DNA from: an uncultured Prevotella sp.
GTDB lineage: Bacteria > Bacteroidota > Bacteroidia > Bacteroidales > Bacteroidaceae
Length of the DNA: 41,763 nucleotides
Reading direction: 5' to 3'
Assembly (NCBI GenBank): GCA_937916405.1
Contig: CALFUF010000036.1
Location: forward strand, 1-41,763
The position numbers and the translations under genes are program-made. The notes below the pieces were generated by a model. It was given only the letters and a program-made list of their open reading frames with translations. It ran no database searches and had not been told where the DNA came from. Below are positions 7,593 through 16,152 of this stretch, piece after piece (within the stretch, counting starts at the first letter, position 1; the number at the start of each line of letters is the position of its first letter).

Positions 7593-9059
7593 ATGATGAA
7601 ACGAATCAGATATTTGTCCTTGTTGATGCTACTCCTATGTAGCATCAACAGTTGGGGACAATTCGACTTTAACCCCGTAGACCCGCCAGAGCCGGGCTTG
7701 CCGCCTATGAGACTGGAGCTACGAGTGTCTCCAAGCGAAGCGGGATGGACCTCAGGCAGTGGAACGTATGCAGAAGGGACGGTTGTTCCATTGCGTGCAT
7801 ACTGCTATTCGGGCTTTGTTTTTGATAAATGGACTGATGAGAACGGCAATACGGTATCTACGGATCCTTATTTTGCCTTTACAAAAGGAGAGCGTGCGGA
7901 GGTGCTGACAGCCAATTACACCTTTAATCCAAACTCTCCCCAAGAGCCGGATGACCCTGTTAATATTCTCTATTATCGATTGAATCTGACAACCACAGAA
8001 GGTGGTTCTGTCAGTGGTGGCGGTCGTTATCTCGCTGGAGCGAGCGTTGGTCTTTCTGCCTATACGAATACAGGCTTTGACTTCGATGGATGGTATGATG
8101 AGAATGGAGTCTGTGTGTCGACAAGCAGATACTTCAACTACGTAATGCCAGAAGGTACGACAAACTTAGAGGCACGATTCACGTTTAATCCAAACAACCC
8201 TGGAGAGCCGGATGAGCCAATCGTAAAGCATTCTGTGATCGCCACGGCAACAGAAGGAGGATATACAAACTTCAGTATGGTGCGTGAGCTGACCGGAACC
8301 AGTGTGTATCTTAATGCAACCTGTAACACGGGATATCGTTTTGAGGGCTGGTTCCTGAATGGAGAGTTGTACACTACGCTGTCATATTTTAGCTATACGA
8401 TAGGAACAGAGAATGTATCATTTGAGGCTCGATTCGTCTTTGACCCGGATAGTCCGGCAGAGCCAGGAATGCCTACTACCAAGAAATATGCGTTTTATAT
8501 GATGAATATGGTGACGAAACCTGGTACCACAGTGAAATTCCCAGTCTACCTCTCATCACTTGCTAATCTTGGTGACATGACTTTCCAGTTGACCTTCCCA
8601 GAAGGGTTGACACCTAATCTGGAGACCGTAGAGATGTCAGATAAGACTGACGGATATACCGTATCATACAATGCTGTTGATGCCAATACTTATGTATTCT
8701 CTCTTATCGGTGGTAGTGCAGGTGACGGTGACTATCCTCTGTTAGTGTTCTCTGTTGATGTTCCTGAGGATATTACAACAGGACAAGGATACCCTATAGT
8801 CATCAATCAAGTATCCGTGACAGAAGAAGATGGGAACACTGTTACTGCCTCAACGCGTAACGGTAGAATCTCTGTCTATAAACTGGGTGATACAAATGGT
8901 GATGATGTGGTGGATGCCATGGATGTCTTGAATATGGTAACTGTCTCTCTCCAGAAATCGACTGACACCTTTATTGAGGAGGTTTCAGACATTAATGAGG
9001 ATGACGAGATTGATGCCCAAGATGTGCTCGGTGTCGTGGAAATAGCATTGGAACAATAA
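7593..9059 (+). CDS. InlB-repeat, cohesin-like and dockerin protein
   Basis: 488 aa with a signal peptide (MMKRIRYLSLLMLLLCSINS, then WG). Three InlB B-like repeats follow (about 35-115, 125-205, 206-285), each with GGSVSGGG-, GFDFDGWYDENG- or F.A.F-like strands and linked by acidic proline linkers (NPNSPQEPDDP, NPNNPGEPDEP, DPDSPAEPGMP). Residues about 295-430 look like a cohesin-type beta domain (PGTTVKFPVYLSSLANLGDM, FSLIGGSAGDGDYPLLVFSVDVP). The last 58 residues are a type I dockerin with two calcium loops (DTNGDDVVDAMD and DINEDDEIDAQD). A protein carrying both a cohesin-like and a dockerin module could take part in calcium-dependent surface assembly. Nine bp after the LRR gene, so co-transcribed. 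Confidence 0.8.
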   Translation: MMKRIRYLSLLMLLLCSINSWGQFDFNPVDPPEPGLPPMRLELRVSPSEAGWTSGSGTYAEGTVVPLRAYCYSGFVFDKWTDENGNTVSTDPYFAFTKGERAEVLTANYTFNPNSPQEPDDPVNILYYRLNLTTTEGGSVSGGGRYLAGASVGLSAYTNTGFDFDGWYDENGVCVSTSRYFNYVMPEGTTNLEARFTFNPNNPGEPDEPIVKHSVIATATEGGYTNFSMVRELTGTSVYLNATCNTGYRFEGWFLNGELYTTLSYFSYTIGTENVSFEARFVFDPDSPAEPGMPTTKKYAFYMMNMVTKPGTTVKFPVYLSSLANLGDMTFQLTFPEGLTPNLETVEMSDKTDGYTVSYNAVDANTYVFSLIGGSAGDGDYPLLVFSVDVPEDITTGQGYPIVINQVSVTEEDGNTVTASTRNGRISVYKLGDTNGDDVVDAMDVLNMVTVSLQKSTDTFIEEVSDINEDDEIDAQDVLGVVEIALEQ

Positions 9060-9073
9060 AGCAAGATTAAGAA

Positions 9074-10399
9074 ATGAAACGAATATTAAGTTTAATAACA
9101 TTGATAACGCTGGCTTGTCATGTCAGCGCATTAGATGAACTACAGATAAAGCCCATTGTAACAGAAGCTGGGATAGAAAATGATGAGTATGACTATTATA
9201 TGGAACTTTGGTTGGTCAATGAGTCTTTCGATGTTGCAAACCTTCAGTTTGACCTGCTCTTTCCTGATGGCATAGAATACATGGACTATGAGTTTGATGA
9301 AAGAATACCTTCCACGACGACTAAAAAAGGAAAGAATTACGTCACGGAATATGATTTCAGTTTTCAGACTAACGTCCTGTCATCGGGTTATACTCGCTTT
9401 ATGTTTATACCAGGCGGTGAAATGCGTAAGATTGAGAAGGGAGAGGGCTGTATTATGTTTATCTATTTCAAGACAAGTAGTGAGCTGAAACCAGGAATAT
9501 ATCCTATCAAGATGACAAATATCAAGCTGGTGGAGTCTGTTACTTCCTCCATCGTTCTGAATGATGTCCTCTCTTATGTTGAGGTAAGTGATGACGGTGT
9601 AGTATCGCCATTACAGACAGAGGCAGATGTTGATATGAGCTCTTTGGTCGGCTATGTACCTTCATTTGTAGTCGATGAGTTAAACACCCAAATAGCTTCC
9701 AATAGCAACTTGCGCTCTCTGAATCTTTCAGGAGTCACAGAGTTGGGTGCAGAATTGGTTATACCAGATAATGTGGTATATGCAATAGGAACGAAAGGTG
9801 GATTGAAACGTGAGTTCGCTGCACAGAAATCAACGGTATGTCTGCCATTCGCATTAAATGCCACACAAGTATCAGCGATTAAAGCCAAAGGATGTGAAAT
9901 AGAGAAACTGGCAGGCTTTAATGCCTCAGCCAATTCTGTGAAATTCTCTCCTGTGGAGGAAATGGCAGCCAATACTCCTTATCTCGTAACCAATTCATCA
10001 GCATTAGCAACCTTTGCTGATATCGAGGATATTACGTTAGGTGACCTTTCTTCTACTCCAATTGATGTGTCACAAGGAAAAATCTCTATGAAGGGATCTT
10101 TTGAGAATCAAGTATTATCATCAGATGCCAGCACAACCTATTTTGCCTATAATGAAGCAGATGGAAATTTTGTCCGTATTGGTAATAATGCTACCGTTAA
10201 GTCATTCCGTGCTTATTTGGCTCTAAATGGGGCAAGTGATGCTCGTTCCATCACGATAGATGATCCTGGTACAACGAACATCACCAATCTGAAGAGTGAT
10301 AGTCAAACGTCTGAAATATATACCTTACAAGGTATCAAGACGAATAATAAGACGAAAGGATTATTTATCAAAGGTAAAAAGAAATATTTCGTTAAGTAA
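9074..10399 (+). CDS. Secreted cohesin-like surface protein
   Basis: 441 aa. Signal peptide MKRILSLITLITLACHVSA. Residues about 20-175 resemble a divergent cohesin/carbohydrate-binding beta sandwich (VANLQFDLLFPDGIEY; ELKPGIYPIKMTNIKLV), the same sort of module as in the preceding protein. Residues about 200-400 form a beta-rich Prevotella domain with KSTVCLPFALNATQVSAI and NTPYLVTNS, similar in kind to the late region of the LRR protein. The C-terminus IYTLQGIKTNNKTKGLFIKG resembles the tail of the LRR protein, hinting at the same export route. No catalytic residues are visible. Third gene of the operon, 14 bp after the dockerin gene. Function otherwise unknown. Confidence 0.75.
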   Translation: MKRILSLITLITLACHVSALDELQIKPIVTEAGIENDEYDYYMELWLVNESFDVANLQFDLLFPDGIEYMDYEFDERIPSTTTKKGKNYVTEYDFSFQTNVLSSGYTRFMFIPGGEMRKIEKGEGCIMFIYFKTSSELKPGIYPIKMTNIKLVESVTSSIVLNDVLSYVEVSDDGVVSPLQTEADVDMSSLVGYVPSFVVDELNTQIASNSNLRSLNLSGVTELGAELVIPDNVVYAIGTKGGLKREFAAQKSTVCLPFALNATQVSAIKAKGCEIEKLAGFNASANSVKFSPVEEMAANTPYLVTNSSALATFADIEDITLGDLSSTPIDVSQGKISMKGSFENQVLSSDASTTYFAYNEADGNFVRIGNNATVKSFRAYLALNGASDARSITIDDPGTTNITNLKSDSQTSEIYTLQGIKTNNKTKGLFIKGKKKYFVK

Positions 10400-10408
10400 C
10401 CAAATCAG

Positions 10409-10591
10409 ATGGAAATGAAAAAAGTATATTTAAAACCAGAGCTGGAGACAATAGAAATAAGCACAACAGGGATGCTTGCAACATCTCCAGTATTACCAGA
10501 AAGGGAAGTTGATGATATCACTGTAGGGTCAAAATCTTTGGAGATGACTCCCGAAGAATTATTAGGGATATCATTTTATAAAGAATTATAG
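10409..10591 (+). CDS. Small peptide, MKKxYxxPxxE family
   Basis: 60 aa (58 if the second ATG at 10415 is used), ending with FYKEL. It begins MEMKKVYLKPELETIEISTT and continues with GMLATSPVLP, then an acidic tail. Short proteins of the form MKKxYxxPxxExxx...LAxSP are very common in Prevotella and Bacteroides as the last gene of secreted-protein clusters; their function is unknown, and export or precursor roles have been suggested only by context. No double-glycine leader or clear cleavage site. Ten bp after the cohesin-like gene and just before the terminator, so clearly the last gene of the operon. Coding is supported by spacing and by the family pattern. Confidence 0.65.
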   Translation: MEMKKVYLKPELETIEISTTGMLATSPVLPEREVDDITVGSKSLEMTPEELLGISFYKEL

Positions 10592-10595
10592 TGAC

Positions 10596-10636
10596 AAAAA
10601 GGGAGGTGTGTCAAAAATTGCACACCTCCTTTTTGT
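10596..10636. terminator. Bidirectional intrinsic terminator
   Basis: GGAGGTGTG and CACACCTCC form a 9-bp stem with a 10-nt loop, flanked by A5 on the left and T5 on the right, so it works on both strands. It lies between the convergent surface-protein operon and the ATPase gene. Confidence 0.9.
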
Positions 10637-10662
10637 TATCATATAAATCTTTAATGACATCC

Positions 10663-11910
10663 TTATCCGTTCAGGAACTGGAAGAGTCCCATGAATCGGA
10701 TGCCTTTGTTGTCAGTGTATTCAGCGATATCCTGACCTACAATGACAATCTTCTGGAAACTATCGTCAATCTTTAACAGGGAGGTCAGTTCTTGTTGGCG
10801 CTTCTCCTCGCTATCGATGGCGAATGCCGATTGGATATAGTACTTATCAGTTCCATTGCTGGCGATGAAATCAATCTCATATTGGACATATTCCACTTTG
10901 CCGTTCCGGGACTCACGAGCCTCAACCAAACCCACATCAACGGTGAAGCCACGCATTCGGAGTTCATTGTAGATGATATTCTCCATAATATGGGTAATCT
11001 CCTGCTGACGGAAATTGAGTTTCGCATTTCGTAGTCCGACATCCACCGCATAGTATTTTTTGATACTCGCAAAATATTTGTTACCTTTGATATTGTAGCG
11101 TTTAGCCCCCTCAAACAAGAATGCGTTCTCTAAATAGCTGATATAGTTAGAGACAGTATCAGAATCTATCTTCACTTGTTGCACACTCTCCAATATCCGG
11201 CTGATACGATTAGGATTAGTCAGTGAGCCAACAGAAGAGCAGAGCGCATCAACAAGAGAGGATAAGGCTTCCCGGCTCTTGATATGGTGCCGCTCAATCA
11301 CATCATCTATATATGTTTTAGCCCATAGGCGTTGCAAATAGGCCACTTTCTGTTCAGGAGAGCGTTGCTTTAGCAGACCAGGCATACCACCATAAGTATA
11401 ATACTCCTTCCACAATTCACTGACTGGTTCCTGGCGGTTAGAGCAGAATTCCTTAAAGGAAAAAGGATAGACTCTCACCTCATCGCCTCGCCCTCTGAAA
11501 ATGGTCTTGATATCAGAGGATAGGAAATGAGAGTTACTACCAGTAATATAGACGTCGATATTCTCTTTGGCATTCAGCCCGTTGACAATTTTCTCAAAAC
11601 CGTCAACCTCCTGTACCTCATCGAGAATAATATAATAAGGTGAGGTAGTGGAAGTAATCTGGCTATACAGGTAAGTCTTCAACGCCTCTTTGTTAGTCAA
11701 ATCTTCATGTTCCTCATCGTCTATATCAAAAGACACGATAATGATGTTTTCCTCGGGTACACCAATAGACAACAGATAGTCTTTGAAGATTCTGTTCAAC
11801 AACCAAGACTTACCACATCGCCTGGGACCAGTAATAATCTTGATTTCCCCATTGTCTTTTCTGTCAATGAGTTGTTTTAAATAAGTCTCTCTTTGAACGT
11901 ATTGCGTCAT
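10663..11910 (-). CDS. AAA_14 / DUF4143 family ATPase
   Basis: 415 aa from ATG at 11910. The N-terminal AAA_14 domain has Walker A GPRRCGKS (residues 28-35), Walker B YYIILDEVQE and a sensor-like ITGSNSHFLSS. The C-terminal half is the DUF4143 fold with a nuclease-like EARE...VQYEIDFIAS segment (PF13173 and PF13635 architecture). These proteins are abundant in Bacteroidetes; a role linked to nucleic acids or transport has been proposed but not settled. An upstream in-frame ATG at 11967 would add 19 residues, but those codons lie within the palindromic promoter box, so 11910 is preferred. Monocistronic, convergent to the surface-protein operon and probably self-regulated through the duplicated box. 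Confidence 0.85.
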   Translation of the reverse strand: MTQYVQRETYLKQLIDRKDNGEIKIITGPRRCGKSWLLNRIFKDYLLSIGVPEENIIIVSFDIDDEEHEDLTNKEALKTYLYSQITSTTSPYYIILDEVQEVDGFEKIVNGLNAKENIDVYITGSNSHFLSSDIKTIFRGRGDEVRVYPFSFKEFCSNRQEPVSELWKEYYTYGGMPGLLKQRSPEQKVAYLQRLWAKTYIDDVIERHHIKSREALSSLVDALCSSVGSLTNPNRISRILESVQQVKIDSDTVSNYISYLENAFLFEGAKRYNIKGNKYFASIKKYYAVDVGLRNAKLNFRQQEITHIMENIIYNELRMRGFTVDVGLVEARESRNGKVEYVQYEIDFIASNGTDKYYIQSAFAIDSEEKRQQELTSLLKIDDSFQKIVIVGQDIAEYTDNKGIRFMGLFQFLNG

Positions 11911-11913
11911 TCT

Positions 11914-12004
11914 ATTCGGAATTTTCTGCAAAATTACAATAAATTCCGAATACAAGCAAGGTTTCATTCGGAATTTTCTGCAAAATTACAATAAATTCCG
12001 AATA
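11914..12004 (-). promoter_or_regulatory. Duplicated 39-bp palindromic promoter/operator box
   Basis: Two identical 39-bp copies at 11914-11952 and 11966-12004, 52 bp apart. Each begins ATTCGGAATTT and ends AAATTCCGAAT(A), an exact 11-bp inverted repeat, and each contains TAATTTTGC on the minus strand (a -7 element; in the first copy 11928-11936). The copy nearest the gene would start transcription about 13 nt before the ATG, so a protein bound to the palindrome would block the promoter. Confidence 0.75.
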
Positions 12005-12029
12005 GGCGTAGTGGGAGGACAGATAAACA

Positions 12030-12074
12030 AACGGGTATCATTTTGCCTGCGAGTCAGCAAAATAATACCCGAAA
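12030..12074 (-). terminator. Intrinsic terminator of gpmI
   Basis: Reading on the minus strand, CGGGTAT-TATTTTGC pairs with GCAAAAT-ATACCCG (one mismatch), giving a stem of about 14 bp with a 10-nt loop. It is followed by TTTGTTTATC. Confidence 0.8.
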
Positions 12075-12094
12075 GATATTGTCAGTAACAGGGA

Positions 12095-13615
12095 TTAATC
12101 CTGTATCAGGCACTCACCCGTCATGTCGGCAGGCTGCTCCAAGCCCATGATATGGAGGATAGAGGGAGCCACGTCGGCAAGACGACCGTCCTTCACCGTC
12201 GCCGAGTTGTTGTTGGTGACATAGATGAAGGGAACGGGGTTCAGCGAGTGAGCCGTGTTCGGGGTACCGTCAGGATTGATGGCATTATCAGCATTACCAT
12301 GGTCAGCAATGATGATCGCCTCATAGTCGTTAGCCTTTGCCGCCTCGATGACATCCTGCACGCAGTGGTCGACAGCCCATACAGCCTTGGCGATGGCGTT
12401 ATAGACACCCGTGTGTCCCACCATGTCACCATTGGCGAAGTTCACCACGATGAAGTCGTACTTGTTCTCATTGATGGCAGCCACCAGCTTGTCTTTCACC
12501 TCATAGGCGGACATCTCCGGTTTCAAGTCGTAAGTAGCGACTTTCGGAGAAGGAACCAGGATGCGGTCCTCACCCTCGAAGGGCTCCTCACGACCACCAT
12601 TGAAGAAGAAGGTGACATGAGCGTATTTCTCTGTCTCGGCAGTATGCAGCTGCTTCTTGCCCTGACGGGAGAGATACTCCCCTAAGGTATCCTCCACATT
12701 CTCTTTCGGGAAGAGGATATGTACCCCAGTGAAAGAAGCGTCGTATGGAGTCATGCAGTAGTACTGCAGTCCGGGGATGGTCTTCATACCCTGCTCAGGC
12801 ATATCCTGCTGGGTCAGTACGATCGTCAACTCCTTGGCGCGGTCGTTACGGAAGTTGATGAAGATAATCACGTCACCCTCCTCAATCAGTCCATTAACAG
12901 CCGTATTATGGATAGGTTTGATAAACTCATCAGTCACGCCCTCGTCATAACTCTCCTGCATGGCAGCCACCATATCAGCACTCTGCTTACCCTCACCCTT
13001 GACGAGCAAGTCATAAGCCTCCTTGACACGCTCCCAGCGCTTGTCACGGTCCATGGCGTAGAAACGTCCTACGATGCTGGCGATAGCGGCGTCATTCTCG
13101 GCACATACCTTGCTGACCTGCTCGATGAAGCCCTTACCGCTCTTCGGGTCCGTATCACGACCGTCCATGAAGCAATGTACGAAAGTCTGGTTCTTCAGAC
13201 CATAGTGCTTACCCACCTCGATGAGTTTGAAGAGATGATCCAAAGAAGAGTGCACACCACCGTCAGAGGTCAGTCCCATCAGGTGCAGTTTCTTGTTATG
13301 CTCCTTGGCATATGTATAGGCCGCCTTCACCTGTGCGTTCTCCACGATAGAGTTGTCCTTGCAGGCACGGTTGATTTTCACCAAGTCTTGATAGACGATA
13401 CGTCCTGCGCCGATATTCAGGTGACCTACCTCAGAGTTACCCATCTGTCCGTCGGGCAGACCCACGTCCTCACCAGAAGCCTGTAGCTGAGAGTGAGCCG
13501 AGACGGCTGTGAGATAATCCAAATACGGAGTCGGCGTGTTATAGATCACGTCACCCTTTCCATGCTTACCGATTCCCCATCCATCGAGAATCATGAGTAA
13601 TGCTTTCTTTGCCAT
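12095..13615 (-). CDS. gpmI: 2,3-bisphosphoglycerate-independent phosphoglycerate mutase
   Basis: 506 aa, the usual length for the enzyme. It interconverts 3-phosphoglycerate and 2-phosphoglycerate in the cytosol (glycolysis and gluconeogenesis) with two Mn2+ ions. Seen: the N-terminal metal site LMILDGWG (Asp11), the phosphoserine site GNSEVGH (Ser61), the substrate-lid domain MDGRDTDPKSG, VGRFYAMDRD and FRNDRAKEL, and the C-terminal metal ligands NFANGDMVGHTG, IADHGNADN and TAHSLNPVPF. All family signatures are intact. Single gene between its own promoter and terminator, divergent from the GH3 operon. Confidence 0.97.
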   Translation of the reverse strand: MAKKALLMILDGWGIGKHGKGDVIYNTPTPYLDYLTAVSAHSQLQASGEDVGLPDGQMGNSEVGHLNIGAGRIVYQDLVKINRACKDNSIVENAQVKAAYTYAKEHNKKLHLMGLTSDGGVHSSLDHLFKLIEVGKHYGLKNQTFVHCFMDGRDTDPKSGKGFIEQVSKVCAENDAAIASIVGRFYAMDRDKRWERVKEAYDLLVKGEGKQSADMVAAMQESYDEGVTDEFIKPIHNTAVNGLIEEGDVIIFINFRNDRAKELTIVLTQQDMPEQGMKTIPGLQYYCMTPYDASFTGVHILFPKENVEDTLGEYLSRQGKKQLHTAETEKYAHVTFFFNGGREEPFEGEDRILVPSPKVATYDLKPEMSAYEVKDKLVAAINENKYDFIVVNFANGDMVGHTGVYNAIAKAVWAVDHCVQDVIEAAKANDYEAIIIADHGNADNAINPDGTPNTAHSLNPVPFIYVTNNNSATVKDGRLADVAPSILHIMGLEQPADMTGECLIQD

Positions 13616-13657
13616 AATCTTATCTTTTTAATTCCTTAATTATTTATAATATTGGGT

Positions 13658-13666
13658 GCAAAGGTA
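13658..13666 (-). promoter_or_regulatory. -7 element of gpmI promoter
   Basis: TACCTTTGC on the minus strand, 43 bp before the gpmI start. The -33 position carries only a weak TTG-like match, so this call rests mainly on the -7 element and position. Confidence 0.55.
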
Positions 13667-13716
13667 CACTTTTTTTCCCAAACTACAGACAATAGAAGTA
13701 AAAATATGACATTAAA

Positions 13717-13749
13717 TTTGGCTACTTACGCAAAAAGACGTATCTTTGC
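13717..13749 (+). promoter_or_regulatory. Promoter of GH3-HTCS-GH67 operon
   Basis: TTTG at 13717-13720, 20-nt spacer, TATCTTTG at 13741-13748; the GH3 ATG follows at 13774. Near-perfect consensus, with no copy of the 38-bp box found before the susC genes, so basal rather than inducible expression is likely. Confidence 0.8.
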
Positions 13750-13773
13750 AAAATAACTAAATGCATTACTAAA

Positions 13774-16125
13774 ATGAAGAAAAGATTACTATTACTTGGC
13801 GTAGTAGCCAGTCTAACAGCGACAACAATGACAGCACAACCAAAACTGAGAGCCGACAACATCGATGAGGTTTTGAAGGCAATGACCCTGGAGGAGAAAG
13901 CAAAACTATTAGTGGGCGGAGCCAATAACTTCTTCGGTACTGGAGCCGTAGTAGGTGGTGAGGCTGACCTGGTGGCTGGTGCCGCAGGAACATCGCCGGC
14001 AATACCCCGTCTGGGTATTCCCGCCACGGTCCTCACTGACGGTCCTGCGGGAGTACGTATCGACCCCACCCGTAAGGGGACCAATAAGACCTACTATGCT
14101 ACCGCATTCCCTATCGGCAGTTGTCTTGCCTCCACATGGAATACGGAGCTGGTGTCGAAAGTGGGAGAGGCGATAGGCAACGAGACCAAGGAATATCGTT
14201 GTGACGTCATTTTAGGTCCTGGTATGAACCTGCACCGTAACCCGCTATGCGGTCGTAACTTTGAGTATTATTCAGAAGACCCGTTGCTGACGGGTAAGAT
14301 AGCCGCCGCCTATATCAATGGTGTGCAGAGTCAGGGGGCTGGTGTGAGTGCCAAGCACTTTGCCGTCAACTCTCAGGAGACAGACCGCACCAGTGTCGAC
14401 GAGCGTGTCAGTCAGCGTGCGGCTCGTGAGCTCTACCTTCGTGGTTTTGAGATCGCTGTCCGTGAGAGTAACCCTTGGACCATCATGGCTTCCTATAACC
14501 AGATTAACGGGACATACTCCATGGGTAATCACGACCTGCTGACGAGTATCCTGCGTGACGACTGGGGATATAAGGGTATTGTGATGACAGACTGGATTGG
14601 TATCCGCAAAGGGCTGACCACCATCTCAGAGGTTCATGCTGGTAACGACCTGATGGAACCCGGTCAGCCGGCTCAGGTGGAGGAGATTATCAAGGGTGTC
14701 AAGGAAGGAAAACTCGATATCGCCGATGTCGACAGGAATGTTCGTCGTATGCTGGAGTATATCGTGAAGACACCAAGTTTCCACCAGTATCCGGCCTCGA
14801 ACAATCCTGACTTCAAGGCACATGCCGCAATCACCCGTCAGAGTGCTGCCGAAGGTATCGTTATGTTGAAGAACAATGGTGCGTTGCCTTGGAAGGAAGA
14901 TGCCGTTAAGACCGTCGCCCTCTTTGGTGAGAAGTCTTATGACTTCCTCAGCGGTGGCACTGGTTCTGGCTGTGTGCATCCCCCTTATGTGGTGGACATG
15001 CTGGAAGGTCTGAAGAATGCAGGTATCAGCTCCTCCGAGACCCTGACCGATATCTATCGTAAGTATATCGCATTTGCCAAAGTGAAGTTCCAGGCAGAGC
15101 GGCATCCTGCCAAGTGGTATCAGATGGAATACTTCGGACAGCAGAAATACCCAGAGATCAGTATCGATCCAGTATGTATCCAAAAGGAGGTGACAAATGC
15201 TGATGCCGCCATTATCACCATTGCCCGTCAGGCTGGTGAGGGTATCGACCGTGATATCGACACGGAGTTTAACCTGATGCCTGAGGAGCGAAGCCTGATC
15301 ATTGATGTCTGCAACACATTCCATGCCGCTGGTAAGCCAGTCATCGTCATCATCAACTCCGGCAGTGTCATCGAGACAGCCTCTTGGAGCAGTTATCCTG
15401 ACGCTGTCTTCTGCGCATGGCAACCAGGTATGGAGGGTGGTAACTCCATCGCCGACCTGTTGACGGGTAAGGTCAACCCTTCCGGCAAGCTCACCATGAC
15501 ATGGCCTATTGCCGCCACAGACCATCCCTCTACGAAGAACTTCCCAGGAAACGTGGACTTCTATACCTTTAAGGAGATGTCCGGGCAGAAAATGCCGATC
15601 TCCGGGTATGCCTATACCAATCACGAGGAGGACATCTATGTAGGTTATCGCTACTTTGACTCCTTCGACAAGAATGTCGCCTATCCATTCGGTTATGGTC
15701 TCAGCTACACGACCTTCGAGTACAGCAAGCCTGCCGTGAAGGTGAGTGGTGACAATATCATCGTGAGTGTGACGGTGAAGAACAACGGTACGGTGGCTGG
15801 TAAGGAGATCGCACAGGTGTATGTCGCAGCCCCCAAGGGTACGATAGAGAAGCCCCGGCATGAGCTGAAGGGATTCGCCAAGACCCGTGAGCTGAAACCC
15901 GGAGAGAGTCAGACGCTGACCATCCAGATGGCAAAGCGTGACCTCGCTTCCTTCGACGAGGCTAACAGCCGTTGGATCGTCGAGACAGGACAGTACTCCT
16001 TCGAGATTGGAGCATCGAGCCGTGACATCAGAGGAAAGGTCAGTGCTAACCTGACAGTGTATACCGAGCAGGTAAGTAACGTGCTGGCTCCGAAACAGAA
16101 GTTGAATCTATTGAAGAGACAATAA
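13774..16125 (+). CDS. GH3 beta-glycosidase (beta-xylosidase/beta-glucosidase)
   Basis: 783 aa with signal peptide (MKKRLLLLGVVASLTATTMT, then AQ), so periplasmic or outer-surface. The N-terminal (beta/alpha)8 domain holds LTDGPAGVRI, GPGMNLHRNPLCGRNFEYYSED, the KHF motif (SAKHFAVNSQETDR) and the nucleophile Asp273 in VMTDWIG. The alpha/beta sandwich domain with GEGIDRDIDTEF and the C-terminal fibronectin-III-like domain (VTVKNNGTVAGKEIAQVYV) complete the BglX-like architecture. It removes terminal beta-linked glucose or xylose from oligosaccharides; the neighbouring xylan genes favour xylo-oligosaccharides, but GH3 specificity cannot be read from sequence alone. Similar in type and size to Prevotella cellodextrinase CdxA. 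First gene of an operon with the regulator (27 bp gap). Confidence 0.9.
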   Translation: MKKRLLLLGVVASLTATTMTAQPKLRADNIDEVLKAMTLEEKAKLLVGGANNFFGTGAVVGGEADLVAGAAGTSPAIPRLGIPATVLTDGPAGVRIDPTRKGTNKTYYATAFPIGSCLASTWNTELVSKVGEAIGNETKEYRCDVILGPGMNLHRNPLCGRNFEYYSEDPLLTGKIAAAYINGVQSQGAGVSAKHFAVNSQETDRTSVDERVSQRAARELYLRGFEIAVRESNPWTIMASYNQINGTYSMGNHDLLTSILRDDWGYKGIVMTDWIGIRKGLTTISEVHAGNDLMEPGQPAQVEEIIKGVKEGKLDIADVDRNVRRMLEYIVKTPSFHQYPASNNPDFKAHAAITRQSAAEGIVMLKNNGALPWKEDAVKTVALFGEKSYDFLSGGTGSGCVHPPYVVDMLEGLKNAGISSSETLTDIYRKYIAFAKVKFQAERHPAKWYQMEYFGQQKYPEISIDPVCIQKEVTNADAAIITIARQAGEGIDRDIDTEFNLMPEERSLIIDVCNTFHAAGKPVIVIINSGSVIETASWSSYPDAVFCAWQPGMEGGNSIADLLTGKVNPSGKLTMTWPIAATDHPSTKNFPGNVDFYTFKEMSGQKMPISGYAYTNHEEDIYVGYRYFDSFDKNVAYPFGYGLSYTTFEYSKPAVKVSGDNIIVSVTVKNNGTVAGKEIAQVYVAAPKGTIEKPRHELKGFAKTRELKPGESQTLTIQMAKRDLASFDEANSRWIVETGQYSFEIGASSRDIRGKVSANLTVYTEQVSNVLAPKQKLNLLKRQ

Positions 16126-16152
16126 GAAGAAAACCATACTAGCATAACTATT

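Noticed and set aside
10591..10776. 61-codon frame after the small peptide
   Set aside because: It begins in the terminator and overlaps the antisense ATPase gene; no support.
14626..15861. 411-codon antisense frame in the GH3 gene
   Set aside because: Shadow of the GH3 coding sequence; no plausible protein.
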